Positions 45,400 to 56,119 of a stretch of 64,000 nt of DNA are shown here, piece by piece. Below the pieces are notes generated by a model. That model saw nothing but the letters and a program-made list of their open reading frames with translations. It had not been told where the DNA came from and searched no databases. The stretch comes from Neoarius graeffei (taxonomy: Eukaryota; Chordata; Actinopteri; Siluriformes; Ariidae): positions 34,558,835 to 34,622,834 of the forward strand of contig NC_083589.1 of the NCBI RefSeq assembly GCF_027579695.1, written 5' to 3'. Both the position numbers and the translations under genes were made by a program. Position 1 is the first letter of the stretch, and each line of letters starts with the position of its first letter.

Positions 45400-46055
45400 A
45401 TATTATGTATATCTATATAATGCTAAGAACCATTCAATTAAGTAAAGTGAAATTACATCCATTATTACTTTAATAAAGTAAGTGTATTTTAATGAATACA
45501 AATAAGGAAAAAAATTAATTAATAAGTGTGTCCAAACCTTTGAATGGTATGTACAAAATTACTTTCCTGCCTGTCATTCATTTTACATTTTTGCCCTGAT
45601 GATGATTGTTGAAATTCTTCCCACCATTGGCACTGTCTCCATCTATCACTACTGACACTGGAAGTTCAATGTATTCTCGGCTTTCTGTCTCCATTTTTTT
45701 ATTTCCGTCAAATCTCTATATGAGTGCACTATATAGGGTGTAAATAATCCTTCCAGGGGAGCAAGTAATCGTGGCACGTGTGTTTTTGTTGAAAGTTTTA
45801 TTAATTATTTCTTGATGAAGGATTTGTTTTTCTTTGAATAAATTTATTTCAATTAAAGGTTGGATTTTTCTAATTTTTTTCCCAGTGTGAGTTGAAGTGA
45901 CTTCATCATAAGGTAAATTTTTTTTCTAAACCTTTTTACTAATCTTTACAACAGGTGGCAATAATAATGGAGGGTTCTGTACATAGTACTATGCAGACTC
46001 TAAATAGTACAATATCACCATTGCCTAGTGTCATAAAGTAGACCAGAAACGAGCT

Positions 46056-46149
46056 TCATGGCATGTTCCACATGCCCCTTTTTGAATGAAAGAAGTGTGC
46101 AAAATTCCTCAGATGCAGTCGTTCCACCTCCAGCTTGTGCAGTAGGATT
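46056..46149 (-). CDS. b4galnt3-like: beta-1,4-GalNAc transferase (B4GALNT3/4-like), last coding exon
   Basis: The - strand reads (R)[20 protein letters not shown], then [10 protein letters not shown] and a TGA at 46058-46056. It matches the C-terminus of B4GALNT3/B4GALNT4 (LEVERLRLRNFxHHxHSKRGMW). The acceptor (cgttcag) precedes 46149 on the - strand. The exon completes the split Arg codon of WELLDR from 46607-46733. The protein ends three residues after the conserved GMW, shorter than the mammalian tails. Confidence 0.9.
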
Positions 46150-46606
46150 CTGAACGGGAGATGAAAGGAATGATGTTAGTGGATGGCAGTAGGCAAAGTA
46201 GCACTGTGACAGGTACAGGTAGACTGTACTAAAGGATAATCTCAAACATGAAATACATCCTGAACTGGTACTTGCATGGAAATGTACCTGGCAATGTGCC
46301 AGGATTACTGTGATTTTTTTTTTGTTTTGCAAGAGCATTTCTGTTTCGTGCTTTGAGTCACTCTTGCTGTAGTTGGTCACACATCAAAGAAGATTAGGCT
46401 ATTAAGATTATTAATTAAAGATTAGACTATTAATTAAATCTAATCATAAGAAACAACTAACAAGGAGCACGTCTTTCACGTCTAGTCTCAAGATATATTC
46501 TTTGCTCATCTGTGATTTATCTTATTATAATCATCCTCTCTCTCTCTAAAAAAAAAAAAGTTTCCAAATTGTAATCATCCAAATGTCTCTAGTAAACTGT
46601 ACATAC

Positions 46607-46733
46607 CTGTCCAGCAGCTCCCAGTCTTCTCCTCCCCACTTGTCTGTGAATTCTTTAACATTCATGCCTCCAATTCGGTCCATGTCTGATTTGTAAATCC
46701 CCACCAGACCATAGCCCTCAGTTTCCCAGAAAC
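46607..46733 (-). CDS. b4galnt3-like: B4GALNT3/4-like, exon with WGGEDWE catalytic motif
   Basis: The - strand translates (G)[31 protein letters not shown] and [10 protein letters not shown](R). The GGED-type motif belongs to the acceptor-binding and catalytic region shared by beta4-galactosyl/GalNAc transferases and chondroitin synthases. The acceptor ends acacag and the donor is gtatgt. Both split codons match neighbouring exons. Confidence 0.93.
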
Positions 46734-46998
46734 CTGTGTCACATTGAATAATTCAGGGTTGCATATTGGACATGAACATATTACATGCTGATAACCTCCT
46801 GGAGAGTCACTGCCCTGCAGAGCTACCGTAGAGGTTTTCCATCCTGCCAGCACATGAACTGAAAAATGACATCTCTATCATGCCCTTCATATGGTGCAAG
46901 TGCAGAAGAAATTAACAAATTAAAAGCACACCAGCAAATCAGAAAACACTCCAGAAATACCAAAACAACTGCAAATTCAGAAATACAACAACATTAAA

Positions 46999-47966
46999 GG
47001 TGGCGTATTATACCTCTTTTCCACAAGTTGACACAGTTCCCTGAGGTATTAATGATAGAGTCTATGCATTCTTTGGTCAAAATATGACAAGGATAAAACA
47101 CCAGATCCGTTCTCACCCTGTCTAAACAGCCCTGGTCAAAACGACCAATTTGAGTGACTGTTCCTTTAAATGATAATGAGCAAATGCTCACCCCACCCCC
47201 CTCTTTTGCAGGCCAGGCCGGTAGCACTTTCCTCATAAATTTTCATTTACAAAGGCAGTTCTCAAGCCATGAGTGGAGATACTCAGATGATGGAGTGGCA
47301 TAATTCCAATGAGTTCCTCTTGTAACATAGAAAAGGGAGTCAAATCTGAACAGCTTGTTAAAGCACTTTTTTTTCTGAAATAGGCAGAACGAAAGAAACT
47401 GACTGGGTATCTTATTAGGGTGACCAGATTTCTCGAGTCTAAAACCGGGACACTTTGCGCGTGACCGTGATACTTGTGCATGCACACGCGTTTTGATGTA
47501 AACATGCGCGGCTCAAACCATGGCTCAGACAGGTGCTTTTATCATTTTGTAGAAGCTCACTTTTATCAACATTTCAGAGGATAATCAAGTATTTTCTTGT
47601 TATCTACACGTACTTCTAAGTAGAAGTAAAGTAGAAGCGTCTTATCTTCAGAAAAATCTGACTTTTTTAAATAATATGGGTCAAAACCACACACATCTAT
47701 CTTCTCTTTGTATCGAATCTTCGCTGGACCGTTCAAATTGTGGTGATACTGAGAAAATTCAGCATTGTTTACAGACGCTTTCAGCGGCCACTGTCTGAGT
47801 TGCTTTGTATATCCACCATCATGCCGGACGCTCATGAGGTAGCAGATTTTGATCACGTGGTTGCAAGTCAAGGATTTCAGAGTTTGTGTGTTGGTAGGCT
47901 CCAAATACCTAAATGTATGTGCTCAAGCACTGACAAAGTGGATTTTTCATAATATGTCCCCTCTAA
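46999..47966. mobile_element. TTAA-type non-autonomous element remnant containing a hAT fragment
   Basis: The left end AGGTGGCGTATTATACCTCT follows TTAA. The right end is TTTCATAATATGTCCCCTCT followed by AAA. At 47416-47612 it contains the first ~200 bp of the hAT family seen at 58915 (AGGGTGACCAGATTTCTCGA). Confidence 0.45.
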
Positions 47967-48039
47967 AGCAAAATGCAAAGGGTAAGTCCTTACTGAATAT
48001 CACAGGAAAAAAAAATTGCATGTTTACCTTCACCAACTG

Positions 48040-48194
48040 TGTTGGAAGTGATGTTTTTGCCTTTGCTTGTTTGTCTGTTCCCAACATAAGTCAAAAAGTA
48101 GCAAATGGATTTTGATGAGATTTTGAGGAAAGGTGAGCCATGGACCAAGGACCAATTGATTAGATTTTTATGCAAATCTGGATATGTGGATCCA

Positions 48195-48248
<54 letters not shown>

Positions 48249-48362
48249 TTTTTTTTGTCTGTTCCCAATGTAACTCAAAAAGTAGGGAATGGATTTTGAT
48301 GAAATTTGGTGTCCAGCTTGAGTATTAGCTGAAGTTCAAGTGATTTGATTTTGTTGTTGATG
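48040..48362. repeat. dispersed repeat units around an (AT)n tract
   Basis: The motif GTCTGTTCCCAA, followed by CAAAAAGTAG and ATGGATTTTGATGA, occurs twice (48072-48120 and 48256-48305), separated by (AT)23 at 48198-48243. It resembles a tandemly organised fish dispersed repeat. Confidence 0.6.
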
Positions 48363-48369
48363 ATATGTG

Positions 48370-48735
48370 GCTTGGCAGAGGTATGCACTGAAGGTTAGAG
48401 AAGCAGCCTTGGGCCCAAAGGGTTACTGGTTCGATTTCAGGGACCAGCAGGAAAAACGTGAGAGGAGTTGAGTGAATGAACAGCACTTTTGCCTCCTTCT
48501 GTATCATGGCTGAAGTGCCCTTGAGCAAGGCACCTAACCCCCAACTGCTCCCTGGGCGCTGTAGCATAGCTGCCCACTGCTCTGGGTATGTGTGCACGCT
48601 CACTGCTCACTTGTGTGTGCATGTATGTTCACTGCTTCAGATGGGTTAAATGCAGAGGAGGAATTTAACTATGCTCGAGTGTGCATGTGACAAAAATAAA
48701 GGCTTCTTCTTCTTCTTCTTCTTCTTCTTCTAACT
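48370..48735 (+). mobile_element. tRNA-SINE of a second family with (TTC)n tail
   Basis: The tRNA-like head contains TTAGAGAAGCAGCCTTGGGC and B-box-like GGTTCGATTTC. The body contains CTTGAGCAAGGCACCTAACC, then GGGTTAAATGCAGAGGAGGA, GTGACAAAAATAAAGGCTTC and (TTC)n. The 3' half is shared with the composite SINE at 30520-32524. Confidence 0.85.
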
Positions 48736-49065
48736 GTTACATTAACATATAAAATATAATTATAACATATATAAAAATAACATTAATGTTGTGTTTGTGA
48801 TTTTGGTTCTTGCGTTTTCAGAAGTGTTTATGTATTTTGGTTCTTGCTGTTGCATTTTCTGATTTGCTGTTGAATATTTGGGTTGTTAATGTGTTTTGCA
48901 CTTGCAGGCCACTGTACCTTCATGAGTAAGTTCTGGTGTGTTGAGAATAGAGAACTATACAGGGCAATGGATCACTGGGAGTTGAGAATGTCAGATATAG
49001 ATAATTTGGTTTCATGTTTTTGATTATTAGGTACTGCTGACTCTGTAACTGTGTAATATTCATAC

Positions 49066-49219
49066 CTGCGGGAGCTTGTACTGTAGCTCCACATCCCAGT
49101 CTCATCACGACAGGAGCATATGCAACTTTCCCTTGTACGCAGTGTTTACGCACATTGTCTATTATTGATGGAGGAAAGTGGATGTGCAGGTCACACATGA
49201 ACAAAAGAGAGTTGTTATC
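49066..49219 (-). CDS. b4galnt3-like: B4GALNT3/4-like, exon with CDLHIHFP motif
   Basis: The - strand reads [40 protein letters not shown] and [11 protein letters not shown](G). CDLHIHFP is the metal/nucleotide-sugar-binding counterpart of the DxD motif in this family. Acceptor tttttacag and donor gtatga are consensus. Confidence 0.95.
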
Positions 49220-49406
49220 CTGTAAAAATAAATTAAATTAGTGCGGAAGAAAAGTCATGGCTGTACGTATGCACAGAAATTAACCTCAAATATAGTGAGC
49301 AGAGACCCATCCATTCAGTAAGATCCCTCAACGCATTACCATTCAAATGTATACAGTGCATATCTTTTTTTTTTAATTGTTACAATGTAAAATCTTGCTT
49401 ACATAC

Positions 49407-49479
49407 TTCAACAAGATCAACTCCAGCTTGAATTCCTTCAGATTTGGCAAAATGTCCACCTAAGCTTTTAAACTGGTAG
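49407..49479 (-). CDS. b4galnt3-like: B4GALNT3/4-like, small exon
   Basis: 73 bp, reading (S)YQFKSLGGHFAKSEGIQAGV then DLVE. It corresponds to the ...F(E/A)RSxGLQAGVDxVED stretch of B4GALNT3/4. Donor gtatgt; acceptor aaacag. It keeps phase between 49602-49755 and 49066-49219. Confidence 0.92.
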
Positions 49480-49601
49480 CTGTTTGTGTGTTGGAAAATT
49501 GAACACATACACACATAACATTTAAAAAATTGGACCTTCTTGCTTAAATATACAATATGAGCACCAGTTAACATCTCTTTATTAGTGAATAAAAAGCATA
49601 C

Positions 49602-49755
49602 CTTGGTAAATTTGCGTTTTTCAGTTCCTTCTCAATATCAACATCAGTGCTGTTGTAGTCTACAATGATGACATTGAAGTTTTTGTCTCCTGTCATTTCA
49701 TACACTTTCTCCATTTCTCTGATGAAATAAATGACCCATCTCCCCTGGTTTTTAA
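49602..49755 (-). CDS. b4galnt3-like: B4GALNT3/4-like, start of the glycosyltransferase domain
   Basis: The - strand reads (V)KNQGRWVIYFIREMEKVYEM, TGDKNFNVIIVDYNSTDVDI and EKELKNANLP(S). KNQGRWVxYFIxxME and DYxSxDxDxExxLK are diagnostic of the B4GALNT3/4 catalytic domain. Acceptor ctccaacag; donor gtatgc. Confidence 0.95.
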
Positions 49756-50150
49756 CTGTTGGAGTAAAAGTGAAATGAACATGCTGTATATTCATTGAAG
49801 AACTGCTTAGTAAGAACGTATCCTTGCTCATTCTAGTATCAGCAAAGAGCACTGAGCAGTTTCATGTGGTTTGATGCAAGAATAGTAAGTCTAGTACCAT
49901 GGACTTGACAGCATGTTTCTGCACTGACTGTTCCTCTGTACAAAGACTATATGCTATCCATCGCGATTGACGCTTATAAATAAGCAATGCAGTTTTCACA
50001 ATTTTAAAATATTACAAATATGCAGTGCTACAAGTGGTGAGAATATATGTACACATATGTAAATATACAGTACAATACTTACTGATAGATGATGATATAT
50101 TTAATTAAGAAACAAATAAAAGTATACACACTTCATTATTATGATGATGA

Positions 50151-50393
50151 TGATTATTATTATTATTATTATTATAGATGACATTTTTATTGAGAGATAG
50201 CACTAAATATCCTATAGATAATATACATGTGGCTCAGTTAACAAAAAGCAAATAAATGACAGTAGTAATAGGAATAAAAAAAATCCGTCATAAAATTGAA
50301 CAAAAATTATTTACAAATTATTTACTGACACATAGTTTTCACGGAAAAACAGTCCTGACAGTGCTTGTGAATGCTGCGAGAGATTTGCATTGG

Positions 50394-50440
<47 letters not shown>

Positions 50441-50648
50441 GATGACATATTTATTGAGAGATAGCACTTAATATCCTATAGATAATATACACATGGCTCT
50501 CAGTTAACAGAAAGGAAATAAATGACAATAGTAATAGGAAGAAAAAAATCTGTCAAAATTGAACAAAAATTATTTACACTGACGCATAGTTTTCACGGAA
50601 AAAACAGTCCTGACGATGCTTGTGAATGCCACAAGAGATTTGCATTGT
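50151..50648. repeat. two-unit tandem duplication bounded by ATT microsatellites
   Basis: Units of about 245 bp (50151-50396 and 50397-50648) share TTATTGAGAGATAGCACT, ATATCCTATAGATAATATAC, AGTTTTCACGGAAAAA and GAGATTTGCATTG with few changes. Each unit starts in an (ATT)n run. It lies in the B4GALNT intron between exons at 49755 and 51652. Confidence 0.85.
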
Positions 50649-51651
50649 ATTATTATTATTATTATTATTAGTAGTAGTAGTAGTAGTAGTAGTAATAGTC
50701 ATTGTCGAATAAATTCAATATTGAGATCATACAAATGTGCCTATGTTACACTTTCTTTTTTGCGAAACCTATAGATATTGAGTTATTTAGACACTCTACA
50801 AATATCTAAGTCAATAAACTATCTATAAAGTGTCTAAAAAAATTCTACAAACCACCATAAAAATAGCAGGTTTTGTAAAGTAATAAGAAAACAAAACCAA
50901 GATAAATCAAGTCCTATCATTTTCCACATTGAACTTGATATAACCAACAAAACTGAAGTGAAAAACAAATAGAAATGTTTTAGGACAAAAACAAACAAAA
51001 AAAAAACCCCAACAACCTTACAATAGTCTGGTTATACAAGTGTTAAAACAGCACTCTGTTTTTCTGTTAAGAGTCTACCAAAGTCGCACATCTCTATTTT
51101 GGCAATTATATTACACTCTTCCTTGTAAAATGCTCTTGATCAATCACAGTTTTAATCGGGGTGTGTGTACAGTTGACTATATACCCACTGTAGATTGTCA
51201 ACAATGAGCCAAAAATAAAAATTTTTACCATGTCTCCAGCTGATGTTCAGGAGATTATTTATTATTATTCATTACTCTGTAGACTAACAGCCTGTCACTT
51301 TCTCCTTTACTTTATTTGTCTGGTCCAGTTTGAGGTTGCTGATGTTTAGTAGATAATATGGAGACTAGCAACTTGTCTACACGCCTCGTCATAACACATT
51401 TCAAATTCAGACACATTTGTCATGTTGGTAATCAGTTGATAGACTGCTTCATAATAATCAGTCTGAAGATGGTTTGTAGAGTGTCCAACTAAATCCAGCT
51501 TATTCAATTAAAATGTATACCAAGATGATAAACACAGCAAAATGGCAAAAAGCCTATATAACGTTTGGGAATCACATGATCAAGAAATCACATGATTGAG
51601 AGTTAGAATAATTAAGTAGCAATAGAGCTCATAAAAAGCTTGATTTCTGAC

Positions 51652-51878
51652 CTGTCAGAATAACATGGACTTTGACTTCTGGGTTCCAGTTGAAGTCTGC
51701 TGGGCTGCAGAGACCCGGTAATTCTGGATAATTTTGGTTAGATGTGGAGTAATAATATTGAGAGATAAGAACATTCTTCCCCTCTTTATTTTCCATCTCC
51801 ATCTCCATCAGGTAGCGACTACCCACATCAGCCCTTGTCTTCTTTTCAATGTTTAATACTCGTTTCAGGACCAGATCA
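51652..51878 (-). CDS. b4galnt3-like: B4GALNT3/4-like, pre-catalytic exon
   Basis: 227 bp, reading (S)DLVLKRVLNIEKKTRADVGS, RYLMEMEMENKEGKNVLISQ, YYYSTSNQNYPELPGLCSPA and DFNWNPEVKVHVILT(V). Assigned by phase continuity and by CxPxxFxWxxxxxVHVILxVKNQGRW, the usual entry to the catalytic domain. Acceptor tttttgcag; donor gtcaga. Confidence 0.9.
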
Positions 51879-51962
51879 CTGCAAAAACATCAAAAAATCA
51901 CTTTGGACAAATTCTACTTGTCAGGCGTCTTCACAAGCCAAGACAGCAGGGCGATCATTTAC

Positions 51963-52149
51963 CTGGTGTTCTCGGCTAACTTCAGTTGATTCGTGAAGGC
52001 TTTAATTAAAGGAATGGCTTCTTTTTGGGTCAGTATGATATTTCCAGCTCTCTTGCAGGTGTGGACAACTAAATCACTCTGCTTCGAATGGAACTCCACA
52101 GCCTTTACATTGAAGAGCTGCTTCCACTTTGGCTTGTTAATATTAGGCT
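51963..52149 (-). CDS. b4galnt3-like: B4GALNT3/4-like, exon of the stem/pre-catalytic region
   Basis: 187 bp, reading (E)PNINKPKWKQLFNVKAVEFH, SKQSDLVVHTCKRAGNIILT and QKEAIPLIKAFTNQLKLAEN, then T(S). Acceptor cccacag; donor gtaaat. The frame stays open into the intron upstream, giving a false MIKWFSCFSLMVLLTLDLHA signal-peptide-like start. Confidence 0.85.
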
Positions 52150-52235
52150 CTGTGGGTTGGGCATGTAAGTCCAGTGTTAGAAGGACCATTAAAGAAAAAC
52201 ATGAAAACCACTTAATCAAGCTATCAATACGTTAC

Positions 52236-52285
52236 CTTTGCTGTCTTCTCCTTTTTCAAATTTCAGATATTGACCAAACCCATTT
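52236..52285 (-). CDS. b4galnt3-like: B4GALNT3/4-like, 50-bp exon
   Basis: Reads (G)NGFGQYLKFEKGEDSK(E). Acceptor tttccag and donor gtaacg; both split codons fit the neighbouring exons exactly. Confidence 0.85.
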
Positions 52286-52380
52286 CTGGAAAGGTAAACA
52301 CAACAATATTAGTAAATGACTGGACAGTAAAATTGAGAATGTACAGAATGTAACTAATATAGACATTGTAAGTACATTAC

Positions 52381-52484
52381 CCCTGCTCATATACTTCATC
52401 CTTTTCGTAAAAGCACAGCTGTTCCTTCATGTCCTCATTAGCAAGCCTTGTGTAGTCGTTTGGGTACACTGATGTGTAACGAAC
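52381..52484 (-). CDS. b4galnt3-like: B4GALNT3/4-like exon
   Basis: 104 bp, reading VRYTSVYPNDYTRLANEDMK, EQLCFYEKDEVYEQ(G). It begins in phase 0, matching the exon at 61867-61976 across a 9.4-kb transposon-filled intron. Donor gtaatg; acceptor ttttaaag. Confidence 0.85.
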
Positions 52485-52522
52485 CTTTAAAACCACAATT
52501 CATTAATTGCCCAGAATGAATT

Positions 52523-52831
52523 CACACACATCACACACATCACATTATCTCTAGCCGCTTTATCCTTCTACAGGGTCGCAGGCAAGCTGGAGCCTATCCC
52601 AGCTGACTACGGGCGAAAGGCGGGGTACACCCTGGACAAGTCGCCAGGTCATCACAGGGCTGACACATAGACACAGACAACCATTCACACTCACATTCAC
52701 ACCTACGGTCAATTTAGAGTCACCAGTTAACCTAACCTGCATGTCTTTGGACTGTGGGGGAAACCGGAGCACCCGGAGGAAACCCACGCGGACACGGGGA
52801 GAACATGCAAACTCCGCACAGAAAGGCCCTC
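52523..52831 (-). mobile_element. V-SINE/Mermaid-type SINE, 5'-truncated
   Basis: The reverse copy lacks the tRNA-like head; it ends at CTCCGCACAGAAAGGCCCTC. Direct repeats GCCCAGAATGAATT (52509-52522 and 52832-52845) show that the truncation happened at insertion, as LINE machinery does. Confidence 0.92.
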
Positions 52832-53714
52832 GCCCAGAATGAATTACATGCCTTATTGCTTTTCATCAGAATTAATAGAATCTTAGCATACGTGCCTTTG
52901 ATTTTTGTAAAAGTCTGTGTAACAATAATACTGCATGAGAGCCTCATACAGTTAGAGAACCTCATGTGACTGTCTGGAACAATACATGTTGAATGTCAGG
53001 TAAGTCCAGGTTTCCCAAACATTTTTTCATGAATTATTCTTGCATGCTCTTGCAATATCTCTTATTTCTGCTTTCAAGAAAGTTTGGGTTACAGTACAAT
53101 ACCAGACAAAAGTTTGAAAACACGTTCTAGTTCGATGTTTTTCCCTCCTTTATTTTCCATTAATTAAAAGACACCCTTTTGATGAGCCCTTGGTAGCGTG
53201 AGGGATGAAATCAGTTGACATCACGAGATTTCAGGAACAGGACCAACCCAGAATGCTTTGTAGGTTGACAGTTTCAAAAGTGTTTCTACTCTTTTGTTGT
53301 TGCTGCCAAGAAATTAATTCCTCATTGTGTTGTGCTTTAAGGCACACCTTTATAACAGGTGTTACACACTTCTGAGTCATGAGTGGAAATGTGTGTGTGC
53401 GCGCACACACACATTTATGTACATATAGAGAGTCGTGTGTGTGTGTATATACAGTGATGCTTGAAAGTTTGTGAACCCTTTAGAATTTTCTATATTTCTG
53501 CATAAATATGACCTAAAACAACATCAGATTTTCACACAAGTCCTAAAAGTAGATAAAGAGAACCCAGTTAAACAAATGAGACAAAAATATTATACTTGGT
53601 CATTTATTTATTGAGAAAAATGATCCAATATTACATATCTGTGAGTGGCAAAAGTATGTGAACCTCTAGGATTAGCAGTTCATTTGAAGGTGAAATTAAA
53701 GTCAGGTGTTTTAA

Positions 53715-54987
53715 AGGTCCCATGGCATGAAATTTTCACTTTCTGAGGTTTTTTAACGTTAAAATGAGTTCCTCTGACCTTCTTAAGTCACCCCAGTGGC
53801 TAGAAATTTCATAATGTGTAAACCAAACTATGCCCAACATTTGAGAATGGCGCGTCAAAACGGCGCGTTGATAAGCTCTTCTCTTTACTACGTCAGCAAG
53901 GGAGATGATCCCCACGCCCCCCCTCTGGATTCCCACCCACTGTATGGATTGCCCCGCCCAGTTGTAGTGAGGAGACCATAGAGGACACAACATGGCATCA
54001 CCTAAGCGAGCGAAACATGGAAATTGCGCTGTACATGGATGTGACAACACAGAAAAGAGTCTGTTTTTACTGCTGACGGGAGAGCCCCTGAAGACGCAGT
54101 GGCTTAATTTTATTTACTTCAATAATACGCCGTTGAGTCTACCTAAAACGGTGTATGTTTGTCAGAAGCATTTTCCTGAGGAATGTTTCCACAACTTGGG
54201 ACAGTACAGGGCAGGTTTTGCACATCAACTGTCACTGAAGCCTGGGTCCGTACCAAGCATCCCTGCCACATCAGCAACAAACACTGAACAAGTAAGTGTA
54301 TAACTGGTCATTTTGCCGTGTTTTAAAATCAGTGCGTTAGCCTAGCAATGGCTACATTAGCTGTGCAGCTAACCGCTTCCTGCAGTTAGCCAGGTAATCT
54401 GCGCTACAAAACTAAAGAGCATGCAGCATGCTCTGTTAAACTGAGTTTAGTCTGGAAATTGACTGTAACTTATGAGCTTATGTTTGACTATTGCTCCGCA
54501 ATGCATGTCTTCTGTTGGATAAGCGCTATGTTGCTGTAGTTGCTGCTTCTATCCTCTTTGGTTACCTCTTTGGTTATGGAGTGCGTGTTCAAGCCTAGGA
54601 TATTATACGTTCGTAAACTACCACTCCGAACACTCTCACTCTCTGTTCTCTGTGTCACGTTGAGTTTACGAAAGGAGTCTGAGGGAGAACGGGGTTTTAT
54701 CTTAGCAGCGTGGCTACAGGCGCTGATAGCAGCGAGTATGTGCGCGCGCGCAGCTTGGTCAAGCCCCTCCCCCTCCCCCCATGGCCCGCCCCCACCCTCT
54801 ACCCTTCCCCGCCTCCTGCTTCTCATTAGCAAAACGACGCACTGGGAAAAGCGCTGAAATGGGGCTTTCTCCCAGGAGGCTATATTTACGTGCCGAGGGT
54901 TCATTTCGAGAAAGGCTGCGGATATAACATCCGGAAGCCTCCACGAGCCCGTTTAAAGCATCAACAAACCACCATGCCATGGGACCT
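53715..54987 (+). mobile_element. Kolobok-like TTAA element carrying a THAP-domain exon
   Basis: Perfect inverted ends AGGTCCCATGGCATG (53715) and CATGCCATGGGACCT (54987), with TTAA duplications outside (53711-53714 and 54988-54991). The sister Tc1 copy at 41887-43492 gives the pre-insertion sequence (GTGTTTTCAATCAATGG, complement strand), confirming the boundary. TTAA duplication plus a THAP zinc finger is the known combination of Kolobok transposons. About 1.27 kb, so it cannot hold a full transposase. Confidence 0.82.
53992..54291 (+). CDS. THAP-type zinc-finger exon inside the TTAA element
   Basis: A 100-codon open frame starts MASPKRAKHGNCAVHGCDNT and ends ATSATNTEQ at a consensus splice donor (caa|gtaagt). 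NCAVHGC supplies the first two cysteines, TQWLNF the family tryptophan region, and VYVCQKHF the C-x2-H pair of the C2CH THAP finger. That order and about 50-residue spacing fit THAP, although the usual AVPF-type tail is unclear. It is probably the first exon of a Kolobok transposase retained in a deletion derivative, with no downstream catalytic exon. A captured host THAP-gene exon is the alternative. Confidence 0.65.
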
Positions 54988-55095
54988 TTAAATCAATGGG
55001 ATGACAGTCAGGTGTGAGTGGGCACCCTGTTTTATTTAAAGAACAGGAATCTATCAAAGTCTGATCTTCACAACACATGTTTATGGAAGTGTATC

Positions 55096-56119
55096 ACGGC
55101 ACAAACAAAGGAGATTTCTGAGGACCTCAGAAAAAAGCACTCTTAATGCTCATCAGGCTGGAAAAGATTACAAAACCATCTCTAAAGGGTTTGGACTCCA
55201 CCAATCCACAGTCAGACAGATTGTGTACAAATGGAGGAAATTCAAGACCATTGTTACCCTCCCCAGGAGTGGTCGACCAACAAAGATCACTGCAAGAGCA
55301 AGGCATGTAATAGTTGACGAGGTCACAAAGGACCCCAGGGTAACTTCTAAGCAACTGAAGGCCTCTCTCACATTGGCTAATGTTAATGTTCATGAGTCCA
55401 CCATCAGGAGAACACTGAACAACAATGGTGTGCATGGCAGGGTTGCAAGAAGAAAGTCACTGCTATCCAAAAAGAACATTGCTGCTCGTCTGTAGTTTGC
55501 TACAGATCACGTGGACAAACCAGAAGGCTATTGGAAAAATGTTTTGTGGATGGATGAGACCAAAACACAACTTTTTGGTTTAAATGAGAAGCACTATGTT
55601 TGGAGAAAGGAAAACACTGCATTCCAGCATAAGAACCTTATCCCATCTGTGAAACATGGTGGTCGTAGTATCATGGTTTGGGGCTGTTTTGCTGCATCTG
55701 GGCCAGGACGGCTTACCATCATTGATGGAACAATGAATTCTGAATTATACCAGCAAATTCTAAAGGAAAATGTCAGGACATCAGTCCATGAACTGAATCC
55801 CAAGAGAAGGTGGGTCATGCAGCAAGACAACGACCCTAAGCACACAAGTCGTTCTACCAAAGAATGGTTAAAGAAGAATAAAGTTAATGTTTTGGAATGG
55901 CCAAGTCAAAGTCCTGACCTTAATCCAATTGAAATGTTGTGGAAGGACCTGAAGCGAGCAGTTCATGTGAGGAAACCCGCCAACATCCCAGAGTTGAAGC
56001 TGTTCTGTACGGAGGAATGGGCTAAAATTCCTCCAAGCCGGTGTGCAGGACTGATCAACAGTTACCGGAAACGTTTAGTTGCAGTTATTGTTGCACAAGG
56101 GGGTCACACCAGATACTAA
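55096..56119 (+). pseudogene. Tc1-like transposase, nearly intact C-terminal two thirds
   Basis: The start codon is lost (ACG-like ARTKEISEDLRK near 55096) and the frame shifts in the first 130 bp. From 55223 it reads MYKWRKFKTIVTLPRSGRPT to SKKNIAARL, with a stop at about 55493. From there it is open to the end at 56119: WMDETKTQLFG (first Asp), [17 protein letters not shown] (second Asp), [11 protein letters not shown] (Glu), ending VAQGGHTRY. Confidence 0.92.

Larger units (their letters stand above)
44224..45551 (+). mobile_element. Tc1-type MITE split by two SINEs
   Basis: Same family as 33398-34706: the left end is CAGTACCAGTCAAAAGTCTG and the right end GTCCAAACCTTTGAATGGTA. About 550 bp without the SINEs at 44344-44708 and 45016-45399. 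Confidence 0.8.
46891..48917. mobile_element. DNA transposon remnant hosting further insertions
   Basis: GTGCAAGTGCAGAAGAAATT at the left and, reverse-complemented, GTGCAAAACACATTAACAAC at the right are imperfect inverted ends that share GCAAATCAGAAAA about 40 bp inside. It contains another element (about 46999-47966), an (AT)n tract at 48198-48243 and a SINE at 48370-48735. It lies in a B4GALNT intron. Confidence 0.5.

Noticed and set aside
52026-52219. Apparent signal-peptide ORF MIKWFSCFSLMVLLTLDLHA as a gene start
   Set aside because: The hydrophobic run lies in the intron before a good acceptor (cccacag). The downstream sequence EPNINKPKWKQ joins in phase to the exon at 52236-52285, so it is intronic read-through.
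54488-54904. 138-codon reverse ORF in the TTAA element
   Set aside because: No recognisable domain, and it lies antisense in GC-rich non-coding sequence of the element. The + strand frame there also lacks similarity, so neither was annotated.
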